Source: Arthrobacter sp. V1I7
GTDB taxonomy: Bacteria; Actinomycetota; Actinomycetes; Actinomycetales; Micrococcaceae
Reading direction: 5' to 3'
DNA: 64,000 bases
Assembly (NCBI RefSeq): GCF_030817015.1
Contig: NZ_JAUSYS010000001.1
Coordinates: forward strand, 2,232,001-2,296,000
Below the pieces are notes generated by a model. That model searched no databases and was not told the origin of the DNA. It saw only the letters and a list, made by a program, of their open reading frames with translations. The translations under genes were made by a program, and so were the position numbers. Positions 8,934 through 17,057 of the stretch are shown here, piece by piece (within the stretch, counting starts at the first letter, position 1; the number at the start of each line of letters is the position of its first letter).

Positions 8934-9815
8934 CTACTCGGCGGACCCAGTGATCAGATCCAGCACGCGGTGCAGGGCAGGATTGCGGGCGTCACGCCGC
9001 CAGATCGCATGCAACTCGACCGGGTCCGTCTCCAGTCCGCTCAGTTCGATGTATTCCACCCCTTCGATTCCCAGCACCGTTGCGGACTGCGGGACCAGGG
9101 CGACTCCCCGACCCGCCGCGACGAGGAATATCATCGTCAGAATTTGGCTCACCGTATGAACAAAAGTGCGGTGGGACGACACCAGGCTGATCACGAGGTC
9201 GTAGAAGTATCGGGCCTGGGTTGGAGAGTGCATAATCAGATCTTCTCCCTGCAGATCCTCGGCAGTCACCGGGCGGTCCAGGAGCGTAAGACGGTGGCCC
9301 AGGGGAACCGCCACCACAATCGGTTCCTTGTACAGCAGCCGCGAGTCAAACAGGTCCTCATCAAATGGAGGTCGCGCCAGCCCGAGGTCGATCTCGCCCG
9401 TGATCAGCGACGCCGTCTGATCCCTGGTGACCATTTCGCGCAAGTCGATCTCAACGTCAGGGAGTGCGCCGGAGATTTCGTTAAGGAGCGCTCCCAGCAG
9501 GCCAAACGTTGACGCGGCAGTAAAACCGATGCGGACGGAACCCGCGGAACCCGACGATATCCGGCGGGCCAGACTGGGTGCGGCTTCGGCCAGTTCGAGT
9601 AGTTTGACCGCGTCGGCGAGAAAGACCGAACCGGCAGCAGTCAACGCCACGCCCCGGTTGTCCCGCTCAAACAGCTGCACACCGATGGACTTCTCAAGCT
9701 TTTGGATCTGACGGCTGAGGGGCGGCTGCGTCATATTGAGCCGGGCTGCCGCCCGCCCGAAATGGAGCTCTTCGGCGACCGCGACAAAGCCACGCAATTG
9801 GTCCAAGGAATACAT
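8934..9815 (-). CDS. LysR-family regulator of the adjacent TTT transporter/aldarate genes
   Basis: Transcriptional activator with the usual LysR plan. A winged HTH is at the N-terminus (LDQLRGFVAVAEELHFGRAAARLNMTQPPLSRQIQKLE), followed by a two-lobed effector domain. The length of about 293 residues is normal. The ATG at 9815 is chosen over a TTG nine bases upstream because most family members begin a few residues before LDQLR. It is divergent from the TctC-type binding protein gene, and LysR-type boxes lie in the 150-base gap. This is the standard arrangement for a LysR protein that activates the neighbouring operon in response to its substrate or an intermediate. The effector is probably a sugar diacid, inferred from context only. 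Confidence 0.9.
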   Translation of the reverse strand: MYSLDQLRGFVAVAEELHFGRAAARLNMTQPPLSRQIQKLEKSIGVQLFERDNRGVALTAAGSVFLADAVKLLELAEAAPSLARRISSGSAGSVRIGFTAASTFGLLGALLNEISGALPDVEIDLREMVTRDQTASLITGEIDLGLARPPFDEDLFDSRLLYKEPIVVAVPLGHRLTLLDRPVTAEDLQGEDLIMHSPTQARYFYDLVISLVSSHRTFVHTVSQILTMIFLVAAGRGVALVPQSATVLGIEGVEYIELSGLETDPVELHAIWRRDARNPALHRVLDLITGSAE

Positions 9816-9816
9816 A

Positions 9817-9866
9817 ATACCCAAACCGTATCACGCTATGCAGAAAACGACTTGGACAGGCATAGC
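9817..9866. promoter_or_regulatory. LysR-type binding sites between lysR and tctC
   Basis: ATACCCAAACCGTAT (9817-9831) has ATAC and GTAT arms seven bases apart, which gives the T-N11-A core of LysR boxes, and it abuts the regulator's start codon. A second inverted repeat, GCTATGC (9835-9841) with GCATAGC (9860-9866), follows toward tctC. Two adjacent sites of this sort are typical of LysR recruitment and activation sites. Confidence 0.5.
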
Positions 9867-9964
9867 GGAAGCCCTCTAGGGTTCAGGAACGGCCGATTTA
9901 GTGACGGAACTCACCGACTGTAGAGTCTCCGTCCGATCCGGCGAACATTCAAGGGAGAATCTTC

Positions 9965-10981
9965 ATGACCAAGACCACCTTCAGCCGTCGAGCTGCTTTG
10001 GGAACCGCGACCAGCATCGCGCTCGCGCTGGCATTGACTGCCTGCGGCGGCAACGTTGCCAGCACCAGCACGCCTACGGACTCCAGCAAGTTCCCGGCTG
10101 GCCCCGTCACCCTCACCATCGGAGCAGCCCCGGGAGGAAGCACCGACTTGATCGGGCGTGCACTGGCCGAAAACGCCAGCGCGGGTTTGGGTGCACCGAT
10201 CCCGGTCGTCAACAAGCCCGGCGCCAACGGCGCGCTGGCCACGAAAGAGGTGGGTGGCGCCAAGCCGGATGGCCAGACGCTCGTCATCCTCAACGCTTCG
10301 CTCTTCGCCATCACTCCGCTGGCCGTGTCCGCCAATGAAGCAGTCAAGATCGAAGACTACGAGGTCATCACCGGAATTTCGCAGGATGACTACGTGCTGG
10401 TGACGAATGCCAGCACCGGGATGAAAACCATGGAGGATCTGACCAAGGCGGACAAGAAGTTCAACTTTGCCACTACCGGCGTTGGCACGGGCAGTCAGCT
10501 CGCCCAGGCCCTGCTGTTCAAGCAGGCCGAAATCGAAGGCACTGACGTGCCGTTCGACGGCGGCGCTCCCGCCATGACTGCGCTGCTGGGCAAGCAAGTT
10601 GATGTAGCGACCATCCAGCTGGCCGAAGCCATGCCACAGATCAAGGCCGGCAAGCTCAACCCGGTTGTCGTCTTCTCCAAGGAGCGGAACCAGTACCTGG
10701 CCGATACGCCGACCGCCATCGAAGCGGGCTACGACGTTCCGGTTTCACAGTTCAGGGCCGTCGCCGCACCGAAGGGCACCCCGGAACCTGTGCTGGAGAA
10801 ACTGCGGGCAGCGTTCAAGACCGCCTTCGAATCGGATGCATACAAGGCGTTCAACAAGCAGAACCTGTTTACGGCAGCGGAAAACGACGGAGCAAAGGTC
10901 GCCAAAGACTGGGCGGCGGATGCGGCCAAGTTCAAGGAACTCGCACAGAAGTACGACGTTGACCTGGGTGGCGGGAAGTGA
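9965..10981 (+). CDS. tctC: TctC/Bug-type solute-binding lipoprotein of a tripartite tricarboxylate transporter
   Basis: Extracytoplasmic binding protein of a TTT importer, 338 residues. The N-terminus has twin arginines (FSRRAALG), a hydrophobic stretch and a lipobox (ALTAC with Cys at about residue 27), so it is probably a Tat-exported lipoprotein. The body has Bug signatures: PVTLTIGAAPGGSTDLIGRALAE near residue 45 and VVNKPGANGALATKEV, the loops that clamp a carboxylate ligand. It is first in a tight operon, tctC-tctB-tctA-usp, followed by acid-sugar dehydratases. That context points to a sugar diacid (glucarate, galactarate or similar) rather than citrate. AAGGGAGAA precedes the ATG. Confidence 0.9.
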   Translation: MTKTTFSRRAALGTATSIALALALTACGGNVASTSTPTDSSKFPAGPVTLTIGAAPGGSTDLIGRALAENASAGLGAPIPVVNKPGANGALATKEVGGAKPDGQTLVILNASLFAITPLAVSANEAVKIEDYEVITGISQDDYVLVTNASTGMKTMEDLTKADKKFNFATTGVGTGSQLAQALLFKQAEIEGTDVPFDGGAPAMTALLGKQVDVATIQLAEAMPQIKAGKLNPVVVFSKERNQYLADTPTAIEAGYDVPVSQFRAVAAPKGTPEPVLEKLRAAFKTAFESDAYKAFNKQNLFTAAENDGAKVAKDWAADAAKFKELAQKYDVDLGGGK

Positions 10982-11565
10982 CTTCAAGCTCCCAACAGGA
11001 GGCTCCCACGGGCACTTCCACCCCGACCGCTGCGTCCGCAATCGAATTCCTTAAAGCCGAGGCCGGCCCCGTCGAACCGTTGACGGCGGAGCAGCTGGCC
11101 GCCGAATGGGACGAGGAAAGACCCCCGCATGCCGGCCCCCTGGCCAACGTGGCAGCCGGTGTCGCCACGGCCTCGCTCGGAATTGCGGGAGTTGCGCTGT
11201 CGGTCTCCATGGGCATCGGGACGCCAGAACGGCCGGAAGCCGGTATGTGGCCACTCATCATCAGCGCTGTGATGGCGGTCCTGTCCGTGGCCCTTCTGCT
11301 GTTCGGGCGCAAGGCCCTGGATGCCGAGGCCTTCTCGTCCTCCAGTTGGCAGGTCGCTGCCGGCGTGGGGACCCTGATCGGGTTCGTCCTGGTCATTGGT
11401 GTGACCGGTTTCGAGATCCCGACGTTGCTCCTCACCTTCTTCTGGCTGAGGTTCCTTGGAAAGGAAACGTGGCGGATGTCCACTCTCCTCAGCGTGATCG
11501 TCACCGGAGCCTTCTACCTGATCTTCGTCGTCGCACTCAGCGTGCCTATCCCCCACCTTTTCTAG
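10978..11565 (+). CDS. tctB: TctB-type small membrane subunit of TTT transporter
   Basis: Small membrane subunit of the TTT importer, 195 residues. The GTG start overlaps the tctC stop by four bases. It has an unusually long hydrophilic N-terminal arm of about 55 residues. About four to five hydrophobic segments follow (AAGVATASLGIAGVALSV, MWPLIISAVMAVLSVALLLF, VAAGVGTLIGFVLVIGV, LLTFFWLRF, VIVTGAFYLIFVVAL). TctB proteins are poorly conserved, and the assignment rests on this topology and on position between tctC and tctA. Confidence 0.85.
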   Translation: MTSSSQQEAPTGTSTPTAASAIEFLKAEAGPVEPLTAEQLAAEWDEERPPHAGPLANVAAGVATASLGIAGVALSVSMGIGTPERPEAGMWPLIISAVMAVLSVALLLFGRKALDAEAFSSSSWQVAAGVGTLIGFVLVIGVTGFEIPTLLLTFFWLRFLGKETWRMSTLLSVIVTGAFYLIFVVALSVPIPHLF

Positions 11566-11571
11566 GAAATC

Positions 11572-13104
11572 ATGGACATTTTCGGACCAGTTCTCAACGG
11601 ATTCGGCGTCGTGCTGGAACCAACGAATCTGCTGTATTGCCTCATCGGTGTCGTCATCGGGATGCTCATCGGCGTTCTTCCCGGCCTCGGCCCCGCGGCG
11701 ACCATCGCCATCCTCCTGCCGTTGACGTACGGTGTGGAACCGGTGACTGCCATCATCATGCTTTCCGGTATCTTCTACGGCGCGCAGTATGGCGGCACCA
11801 TTACTTCCGTTCTGCTCAGGCTGCCAGGTGAAGCTTCGTCCGTGGTTACCGTCTTTGACGGCTACGCTCTGGCCCGGCAAGGCCGGGCAGGAACCGCCCT
11901 CGGGATAGCGGCCATCGGTTCCTTCTTCGGCGGGACGGTATCCATCATCGGGTTGACACTGCTGGCGCCAATCGTTGCCGGCTTCGCCCTCAGCTTCGGG
12001 CCTCCCGAGTACACCGCGCTCGCCATGTTGGGCATCCTGCTGGTCGCCACGGTGAGCAACGGCAGCAAAATTAAATCGATCATCGCCGCTTCCCTCGGAT
12101 TGCTTCTGGCCACGGTGGGCCGGGATGGCTTCACCGGTGAATCGCGATTCACCTTTGGAAGCCTTTCCCTCTCCGACGGCCTGGACTTCGTCCCTATCGC
12201 CATGGGTATCTTTGGTCTCGGCGAAATTCTCTACAACCTGGAGGAACGCCACAACAAGGTTCAGGCGCCCGCCAAGGTGGCCAACGTCTGGCCCTCGCGC
12301 AAAGACCTGAAGGATTCGTCCGGAGCCATCGGCCGGGGCTCGCTGCTGGGCTTCTTCCTGGGAATTCTGCCCGGTGGCGGTGCCACTATCGCCTCCCTGG
12401 CCGCCTATGCCATGGAGAAGAAGCGCGCCAAGAACCCTGAGCGGTTCGGCCGGGGCGCAGTCGAAGGTGTCGCCGCACCGGAAAGTGCGAACAACGCAGC
12501 AGCTACATCGTCATTCATCCCACTCCTAACCTTGGGCATCCCTGCCAACGCCACCATGGCGATCATCTTTGGCGCACTGCTCATCCAAGGAGTCACCCCC
12601 GGGCCGCAGCTGGTCCAGGACAATCCGGAACTCTTCTGGGGTGTCGTCAACTCGATGTACATCGGGAACATCCTGCTGCTGATCATGAGCATTCCGCTGG
12701 TCGGCGTCTTCGTCAAAATCCTCCGGATCCGGGCCGCAATCCTGGCACCCATCACGGTGCTCATCACCTTGATCGGTGTTTACACAATCAACAACAGCAT
12801 CTTCGATATCTGGCTGGTCATCGCCTTCGGTGTCGTCGGCTACCTCATGAAGAAGTTCGGCTTTGAGCCCGGCCCGCTGGTGCTGGCCTTCGTGCTCGGA
12901 TCGCTGCTGGAAGAGAACCTTCGGCGTTCCCTGCTTCTGTTCGGCGGAGACACCGCCGGCTTCGTAACCCGGCCCATCTCGGGGGTTCTCCTGCTGCTGT
13001 TCGTGCTGGTCGTACTGCTGCCTCTCATCCAGAAAGCCTTCAAGAAGTCCCGGGCCGGTAACGCCGTGGACATCGCGCCGCAGAAAGAAAAGGAAACAGT
13101 ATGA
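11572..13104 (+). CDS. tctA: TctA-type large permease subunit of TTT transporter
   Basis: Main transmembrane subunit, 510 residues, the family's usual size, with about 11-12 hydrophobic helices. The hallmark GVLPGLGPAATIAILLPLTYG near residue 40 is the conserved ligand/ion site loop of TctA. A second related repeat, LPGGGATIASLAAYAME, sits about 230 residues later, as expected for an internally duplicated transporter. Six bases separate it from tctB, with AGGA before the ATG. Its stop overlaps the ATG of the Usp gene. It couples uptake to an ion gradient. Confidence 0.95.
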   Translation: MDIFGPVLNGFGVVLEPTNLLYCLIGVVIGMLIGVLPGLGPAATIAILLPLTYGVEPVTAIIMLSGIFYGAQYGGTITSVLLRLPGEASSVVTVFDGYALARQGRAGTALGIAAIGSFFGGTVSIIGLTLLAPIVAGFALSFGPPEYTALAMLGILLVATVSNGSKIKSIIAASLGLLLATVGRDGFTGESRFTFGSLSLSDGLDFVPIAMGIFGLGEILYNLEERHNKVQAPAKVANVWPSRKDLKDSSGAIGRGSLLGFFLGILPGGGATIASLAAYAMEKKRAKNPERFGRGAVEGVAAPESANNAAATSSFIPLLTLGIPANATMAIIFGALLIQGVTPGPQLVQDNPELFWGVVNSMYIGNILLLIMSIPLVGVFVKILRIRAAILAPITVLITLIGVYTINNSIFDIWLVIAFGVVGYLMKKFGFEPGPLVLAFVLGSLLEENLRRSLLLFGGDTAGFVTRPISGVLLLLFVLVVLLPLIQKAFKKSRAGNAVDIAPQKEKETV

Positions 13105-13493
13105 CAATCCTGATCGGCTACGTGCCGACCCCCGAAGGTGAGGCCGCCCTTGACGCCGGGATCGCCGAGGGCAGGCTCCGCAACGAAACCATCGTCATTC
13201 TCAATTCCCCCCGCAAGGGCGCGCCCGTGGACGCCGCCCTCGCCTCGGCCGAACAGGTTGCCGCCCTGGTCAAGCGGGCCAAGGACGCCGGAGTGGCGGC
13301 GATGATCCGCCAGCCGGGGCACACGGACGACCTGACCGACGAATTCATCGACATCGCGGACGAAATCGATGCCTCCCTGATCGTGATCGGGCTCCGCCGC
13401 AGGTCCCAGGTGGGGAAATTCATTCTCGGCAGTCATTCCCAAAGGATCCTGCTGCAGGCCGATCGCCCCGTCCTTGCGGTCAAATCGCAATAG
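13101..13493 (+). CDS. universal stress protein (UspA family)
   Basis: A 130-residue single Usp domain, starting by ATGA overlap with tctA. It begins ILIGYVPTPEGEAALDAGI and ends GLRRRSQVGKFILGSHSQRILLQADRPVLAVK. The C-terminal glycine loop is close to the ATP-binding G-x2-G-x9-G-S pattern, although the second glycine is replaced by Arg. Usp genes that are translationally coupled to TTT permeases recur in actinobacteria and proteobacteria and may tune transport to energy state. That role is inference. It is the last of the four coupled genes; an 80-base gap follows, with a small hairpin (CCACC/GGTGG). Confidence 0.85.
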   Translation: MTILIGYVPTPEGEAALDAGIAEGRLRNETIVILNSPRKGAPVDAALASAEQVAALVKRAKDAGVAAMIRQPGHTDDLTDEFIDIADEIDASLIVIGLRRRSQVGKFILGSHSQRILLQADRPVLAVKSQ

Positions 13494-13573
13494 CAGTCTG
13501 TATCCGCACGGCCGCCAACCACCCGGAAGGTGGGACACCGGCCTTCGCCCCAAAATGAGGAGTTACAAAGCCA

Positions 13574-14869
13574 GTGAACAAACCACTTCCGCCTTCAACC
13601 GGCCAGCACCGGGTCAAGGACATTATCATTACCCCCGTAGCCTTCAAGGATCCCCCGCTTCTGAACGCCGTGGGAGTGCACGAGCCATTTGCGCTGCGGG
13701 CGATCGTGGAGGTGACGACCGACAGCGGGGTTCTTGGACTGGGCGAAACCTACGGAGACGCCCCCCACCTGGAACGCCTCAGGCTTGCCGCACAGGCCCT
13801 GGCCGGGGCTGACGTCTTCAACATCAACGACATGCGACGGCGGGTCGTCGGCGCGCTCGCCGCTGACACCACTGTCGGCGGGCATGGTATGTCCGGGATG
13901 GTCACGGGTTCCAGCACACCCGACAGGGTCCTGTCCCCCTTCGACGTCGCGGCCCTGGACATCCAGGGAAAGATTCTTGGCCGTCCGGTCAGTGACCTGC
14001 TTGGCGGCGCCATCCGGGATGAAATAGCTTTCAGCGGTTACCTCTTCTACAAATGGGCTGGACATCCAGGACACGAGGAGGACTCGTGGGGGGCTGCACT
14101 TGATCCCTCGGGGATCGTCGGTCAGGCCAAACGGATGATCACCGATTACGGTTTCACCGCGCTGAAGCTCAAGGGAGGCGTGTTTGCCCCCGAGCAGGAA
14201 ATCGATGCGATCCTCGCCCTGCGGGCGGCGTTCCCGGATATTCCGCTGCGCCTGGACCCAAACGGCGCCTGGAACGTGGAGACGTCCATCAAGGTCGGCA
14301 CGGCGCTGGAAGGCGTCCTGGAATATCTGGAGGACCCGACCCCCGGCATACCAGGGATGGCTGAAGTACGTCGTAACGTCTCCATGCCGCTGGCCACCAA
14401 CATGTGTGTGGTCAGCTTCGGCGACGTGGCACCCGCCGTGGCCGCCGGTGCCGTGGACGTGATCCTCTCGGACCACCACTTCTGGGGAGGACTTCGCAGG
14501 TCGCAGTCGCTGGCGGGAATCACCGAAACCTTCGGCCTTGGCCTGTCGATGCACTCCAATTCGCATCTGGGCATCAGTCTGGCAGCCATGGTCCATCTCG
14601 CCGCGGCCACCCCGAACCTGGACTATGCCTGCGATACGCACTGGCCCTGGAAGGATCCGTCGGAGGACGTCATCGAACCCGGACCCCTGGTTTTCAGCAA
14701 CGGTGCCGTGGCAGTTCCCACAACACCCGGGCTGGGCATTGAACTGGACCGGGACGCACTTGCCCGACTGCACGAGCAGTACGTTCAGTCCGGCATGCTC
14801 AACCGGGACGACACCGGCTACATGCAGAGCCTCCACCCCGACTACGAACTGGAATCCCCCCGATGGTGA
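13574..14869 (+). CDS. glucarate dehydratase-family enolase-superfamily enzyme (divergent paralogue)
   Basis: Mg-dependent acid-sugar dehydratase, 431 residues. All enolase-superfamily residues of the glucarate dehydratase subgroup are present: KLK (K198, K200), metal ligands D228, E253 and N276, D300, and H327 in MHSNSH. The Asn as third metal ligand is specific to the glucarate group. It differs clearly from the canonical gudD at 18686: YLFYKWAGHPGHEEDSW replaces the usual YLFF segment, and the ending DYELESPRW is its own. It may act on glucarate, idarate or another diacid. The GTG start is preceded by GAGGAG, twelve bases away. It belongs with the TTT transporter operon and overlaps the next gene. 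Confidence 0.85.
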   Translation: MNKPLPPSTGQHRVKDIIITPVAFKDPPLLNAVGVHEPFALRAIVEVTTDSGVLGLGETYGDAPHLERLRLAAQALAGADVFNINDMRRRVVGALAADTTVGGHGMSGMVTGSSTPDRVLSPFDVAALDIQGKILGRPVSDLLGGAIRDEIAFSGYLFYKWAGHPGHEEDSWGAALDPSGIVGQAKRMITDYGFTALKLKGGVFAPEQEIDAILALRAAFPDIPLRLDPNGAWNVETSIKVGTALEGVLEYLEDPTPGIPGMAEVRRNVSMPLATNMCVVSFGDVAPAVAAGAVDVILSDHHFWGGLRRSQSLAGITETFGLGLSMHSNSHLGISLAAMVHLAAATPNLDYACDTHWPWKDPSEDVIEPGPLVFSNGAVAVPTTPGLGIELDRDALARLHEQYVQSGMLNRDDTGYMQSLHPDYELESPRW

Positions 14870-16020
14870 ATGACCGCATCACTTCCGTCAAAGTGTCCTT
14901 GGTGATCCTGCCCCTGCAGACGCCGGCCAGCGACGCCAAAGTGCTCACCGGGAAGCAGAAGCCGCTCTCCGAAGTCGCGTTCCTGTTCGCGGAAATACAG
15001 TCCGAAGAGGGCCACGAAGGCGTCGGCTACAGCTACGCCTTGCGGGCAGGTGCCCCGGCCCTGTACGCCCACGCCAGGGAACTCGCTCCCGAACTGATCG
15101 GCGAGAACCCCAACGACATCCAGCGGATCTGGAGCAAACTGGCATGGTTCGGCCAGTCGGTGGGCCGCAGCGGGGTGACCGCCCAGGCCGTCGCGGCCTT
15201 CGACGTTGCCCTTTGGGACCTGAAAGCCAAGCGCGCCCGCCTGCCCTTGGCGCAACTTCTCGGCGCACACCGGGATTCCGTCCCCTGCTACAACACCTCC
15301 GGCGGATATCTTTCCACGCCCATCGATGAGTTGATCACGAACGCGCAGGCATCACTCGCCGCCGGCATCGGCGGGATCAAGATCAAGGTCGGCCAGCCCG
15401 ACCGGCGGCTGGACCTCAGCCGCGTTGCTGCCGTCCGGTCGGCCCTGGGCGAGGATGTCCCGCTGATGGTCGACGCCAACCAGCAGTGGAACCGCACCAC
15501 CGCCATCCGCATGGGCCTCGCCCTTGAGGAACACGGCCTGACGTGGATCGAGGAGCCGCTGGACGCCTACGATGCCGACGGCCACGCTGATCTCGCCCGC
15601 CAGCTTGCGACGCCTATAGCTACCGGTGAAATGCTTACGAGTACCGCCGATCACCACCAACTCATCCGGCGGGGCGCCGTGGACTTTATCCAGCCCGATG
15701 CTCCACGGGTCGGAGGCATTACCCCGTTCCTGAGAATCATGGCGCTGGGAGAACAGGCCAAGATGAACATGGCGCCGCACTTCGCCATGGAAATTCATAT
15801 CCACCTTTCGGCCGCCTATGAACTGGACGCGTGGGTGGAGCACTTCGACTGGCTGGAGCCGCTATTCGACGAGCGCCTGGAGATCCGTGGCGGGCGCATG
15901 CAGGTGCCCTCCCGACCCGGCTTGGGATTCAGCATCAGCGAACAGGCCCGGCGCTTGACGGTCCAGACGGACACGTTCATGGACACCCGCCAGCTGGCAC
16001 GGCAGCACAGCGATGCATAA
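14863..16020 (+). CDS. L-talarate/galactarate dehydratase-like enzyme, copy 1
   Basis: Enolase-superfamily dehydratase, 385 residues, closely resembling the talarate/galactarate dehydratase group. It has SDAKVLTGKQKPLSEVAFLFAEI at the substrate-capping N-terminus, KIK (K173, K175), D204 in DANQQW, E230 in IEEPLD, E256 in ATGEM, D279 and H306 in APHFAME. All catalytic positions are kept. It starts seven bases inside the end of the preceding dehydratase, so the two are translationally coupled. The product would be the 5-keto-4-deoxy acid that KdgD, encoded next, consumes. A near relative lies at 21162, so the region carries two copies that have drifted apart. Confidence 0.88.
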   Translation: MVNDRITSVKVSLVILPLQTPASDAKVLTGKQKPLSEVAFLFAEIQSEEGHEGVGYSYALRAGAPALYAHARELAPELIGENPNDIQRIWSKLAWFGQSVGRSGVTAQAVAAFDVALWDLKAKRARLPLAQLLGAHRDSVPCYNTSGGYLSTPIDELITNAQASLAAGIGGIKIKVGQPDRRLDLSRVAAVRSALGEDVPLMVDANQQWNRTTAIRMGLALEEHGLTWIEEPLDAYDADGHADLARQLATPIATGEMLTSTADHHQLIRRGAVDFIQPDAPRVGGITPFLRIMALGEQAKMNMAPHFAMEIHIHLSAAYELDAWVEHFDWLEPLFDERLEIRGGRMQVPSRPGLGFSISEQARRLTVQTDTFMDTRQLARQHSDA

Positions 16021-16131
16021 CGGGTATCACCTAATACATAAATAGGCTTAGACAGACATGGAACCACTACCTAGTCTGAAAAGGAATCAACAGCACCCGC
16101 CCATCACGGCGCTCACCCGGAGGACCACATC

Positions 16132-17046
16132 GTGGCAAAATACACACCCCAGGAACTGGCGAACGTCCTCAAGGACGGCCTGCTCTCCTTCCCCGTCACC
16201 TCGTTCGATGCAGAGCTGCAGTTCGACGAGGAGAACTACCGCAAGCACCTGGCCTGGCAGGCCAGCTTCCCGGTGGCCGGGCTCTTCGCGGCAGGCGGAA
16301 CCGGTGAAGGCTTCTCGCTGACCCCGGCCGAGTCCGAGCGCGTTGTCCGTGCCGCCGTCGAGGAAGTCGGCGGCATCGTTCCCGTCCTTGCCTCCGCCGG
16401 CGGATCCACCGCGCAGGCTGTCGAAAATGCCCGCGCCGCCGAGGCCGCCGGCGCCGAGGGCATCCTGCTGCTCCCGCCCTACCTGACCGAAGCGGACCAG
16501 GCCGGCCTGATCGACCACGTCAGCGCCATCTGCCGGTCCACCTCCCTCGGTGTCATCATCTACAACCGTGCCAACGCGATCTACAAGGACACCACCGTCG
16601 CCACGCTGGCCGACCGCCATGAAAACCTGATCGGATTCAAGGACGGCGTCGGGGATCTCGAACACGACGCACGCGTCTACGCCAAGCTCGGCGACCGCCT
16701 GTTCTACCTCGGCGGCCTTCCCACGGCCGAGACGTTCGCCCTTCCGCTGCTGCAGCTGGGCATGAGCACTTACTCCAGCGCAATGTACAACTTCGTTCCG
16801 CAGTTCGCCCTGGACTTCTACCAGGACGTCCGCAACCAGGACCGCGTCGCGGTGAACCAGAAGCTCAACCAGTTCGTGATTCCCTACCTGGACATCCGCG
16901 ACCGGGTCAAGGGCTACTCCGTCTCGATCGTCAAGGGCGGCCTCGACGCGATCGGCCGCTCCGCCGGCGGAGTCCGGCCGCCGCTGCAGAACCTGGCGCC
17001 CCAGGATCTCGCGGACCTCAAGTCCCTCATCGCCACCGTTTCCTAG
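16132..17046 (+). CDS. kdgD: 5-dehydro-4-deoxyglucarate dehydratase (KdgD)
   Basis: DHDPS-superfamily class I lyase, 304 residues. It decarboxylates and dehydrates 5-keto-4-deoxyglucarate to 2-oxoglutarate semialdehyde. Key features are GGTGEG at residues 55-60 (carboxylate-binding loop), the catalytic Tyr in YNRAN (Y144) and the Schiff-base Lys in GFKDGVGD (K170). The GTG at 16132 follows CGGAGGACC. It starts a new transcription unit after a 110-base AT-richer gap (16021-16131) that contains CCTAATACATAAATAGG and probably a promoter. Twelve bases separate it from the semialdehyde dehydrogenase. It is the shared downstream enzyme for all four dehydratases here. Confidence 0.95.
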   Translation: MAKYTPQELANVLKDGLLSFPVTSFDAELQFDEENYRKHLAWQASFPVAGLFAAGGTGEGFSLTPAESERVVRAAVEEVGGIVPVLASAGGSTAQAVENARAAEAAGAEGILLLPPYLTEADQAGLIDHVSAICRSTSLGVIIYNRANAIYKDTTVATLADRHENLIGFKDGVGDLEHDARVYAKLGDRLFYLGGLPTAETFALPLLQLGMSTYSSAMYNFVPQFALDFYQDVRNQDRVAVNQKLNQFVIPYLDIRDRVKGYSVSIVKGGLDAIGRSAGGVRPPLQNLAPQDLADLKSLIATVS

Positions 17047-17057
17047 GAGGACGCACC

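Noticed and set aside
7539..9512. A 657-codon plus-strand open frame across hrpB and lysR
   Set aside because: It is antisense to both genes; the motifs of HrpB and LysR on the other strand are complete.
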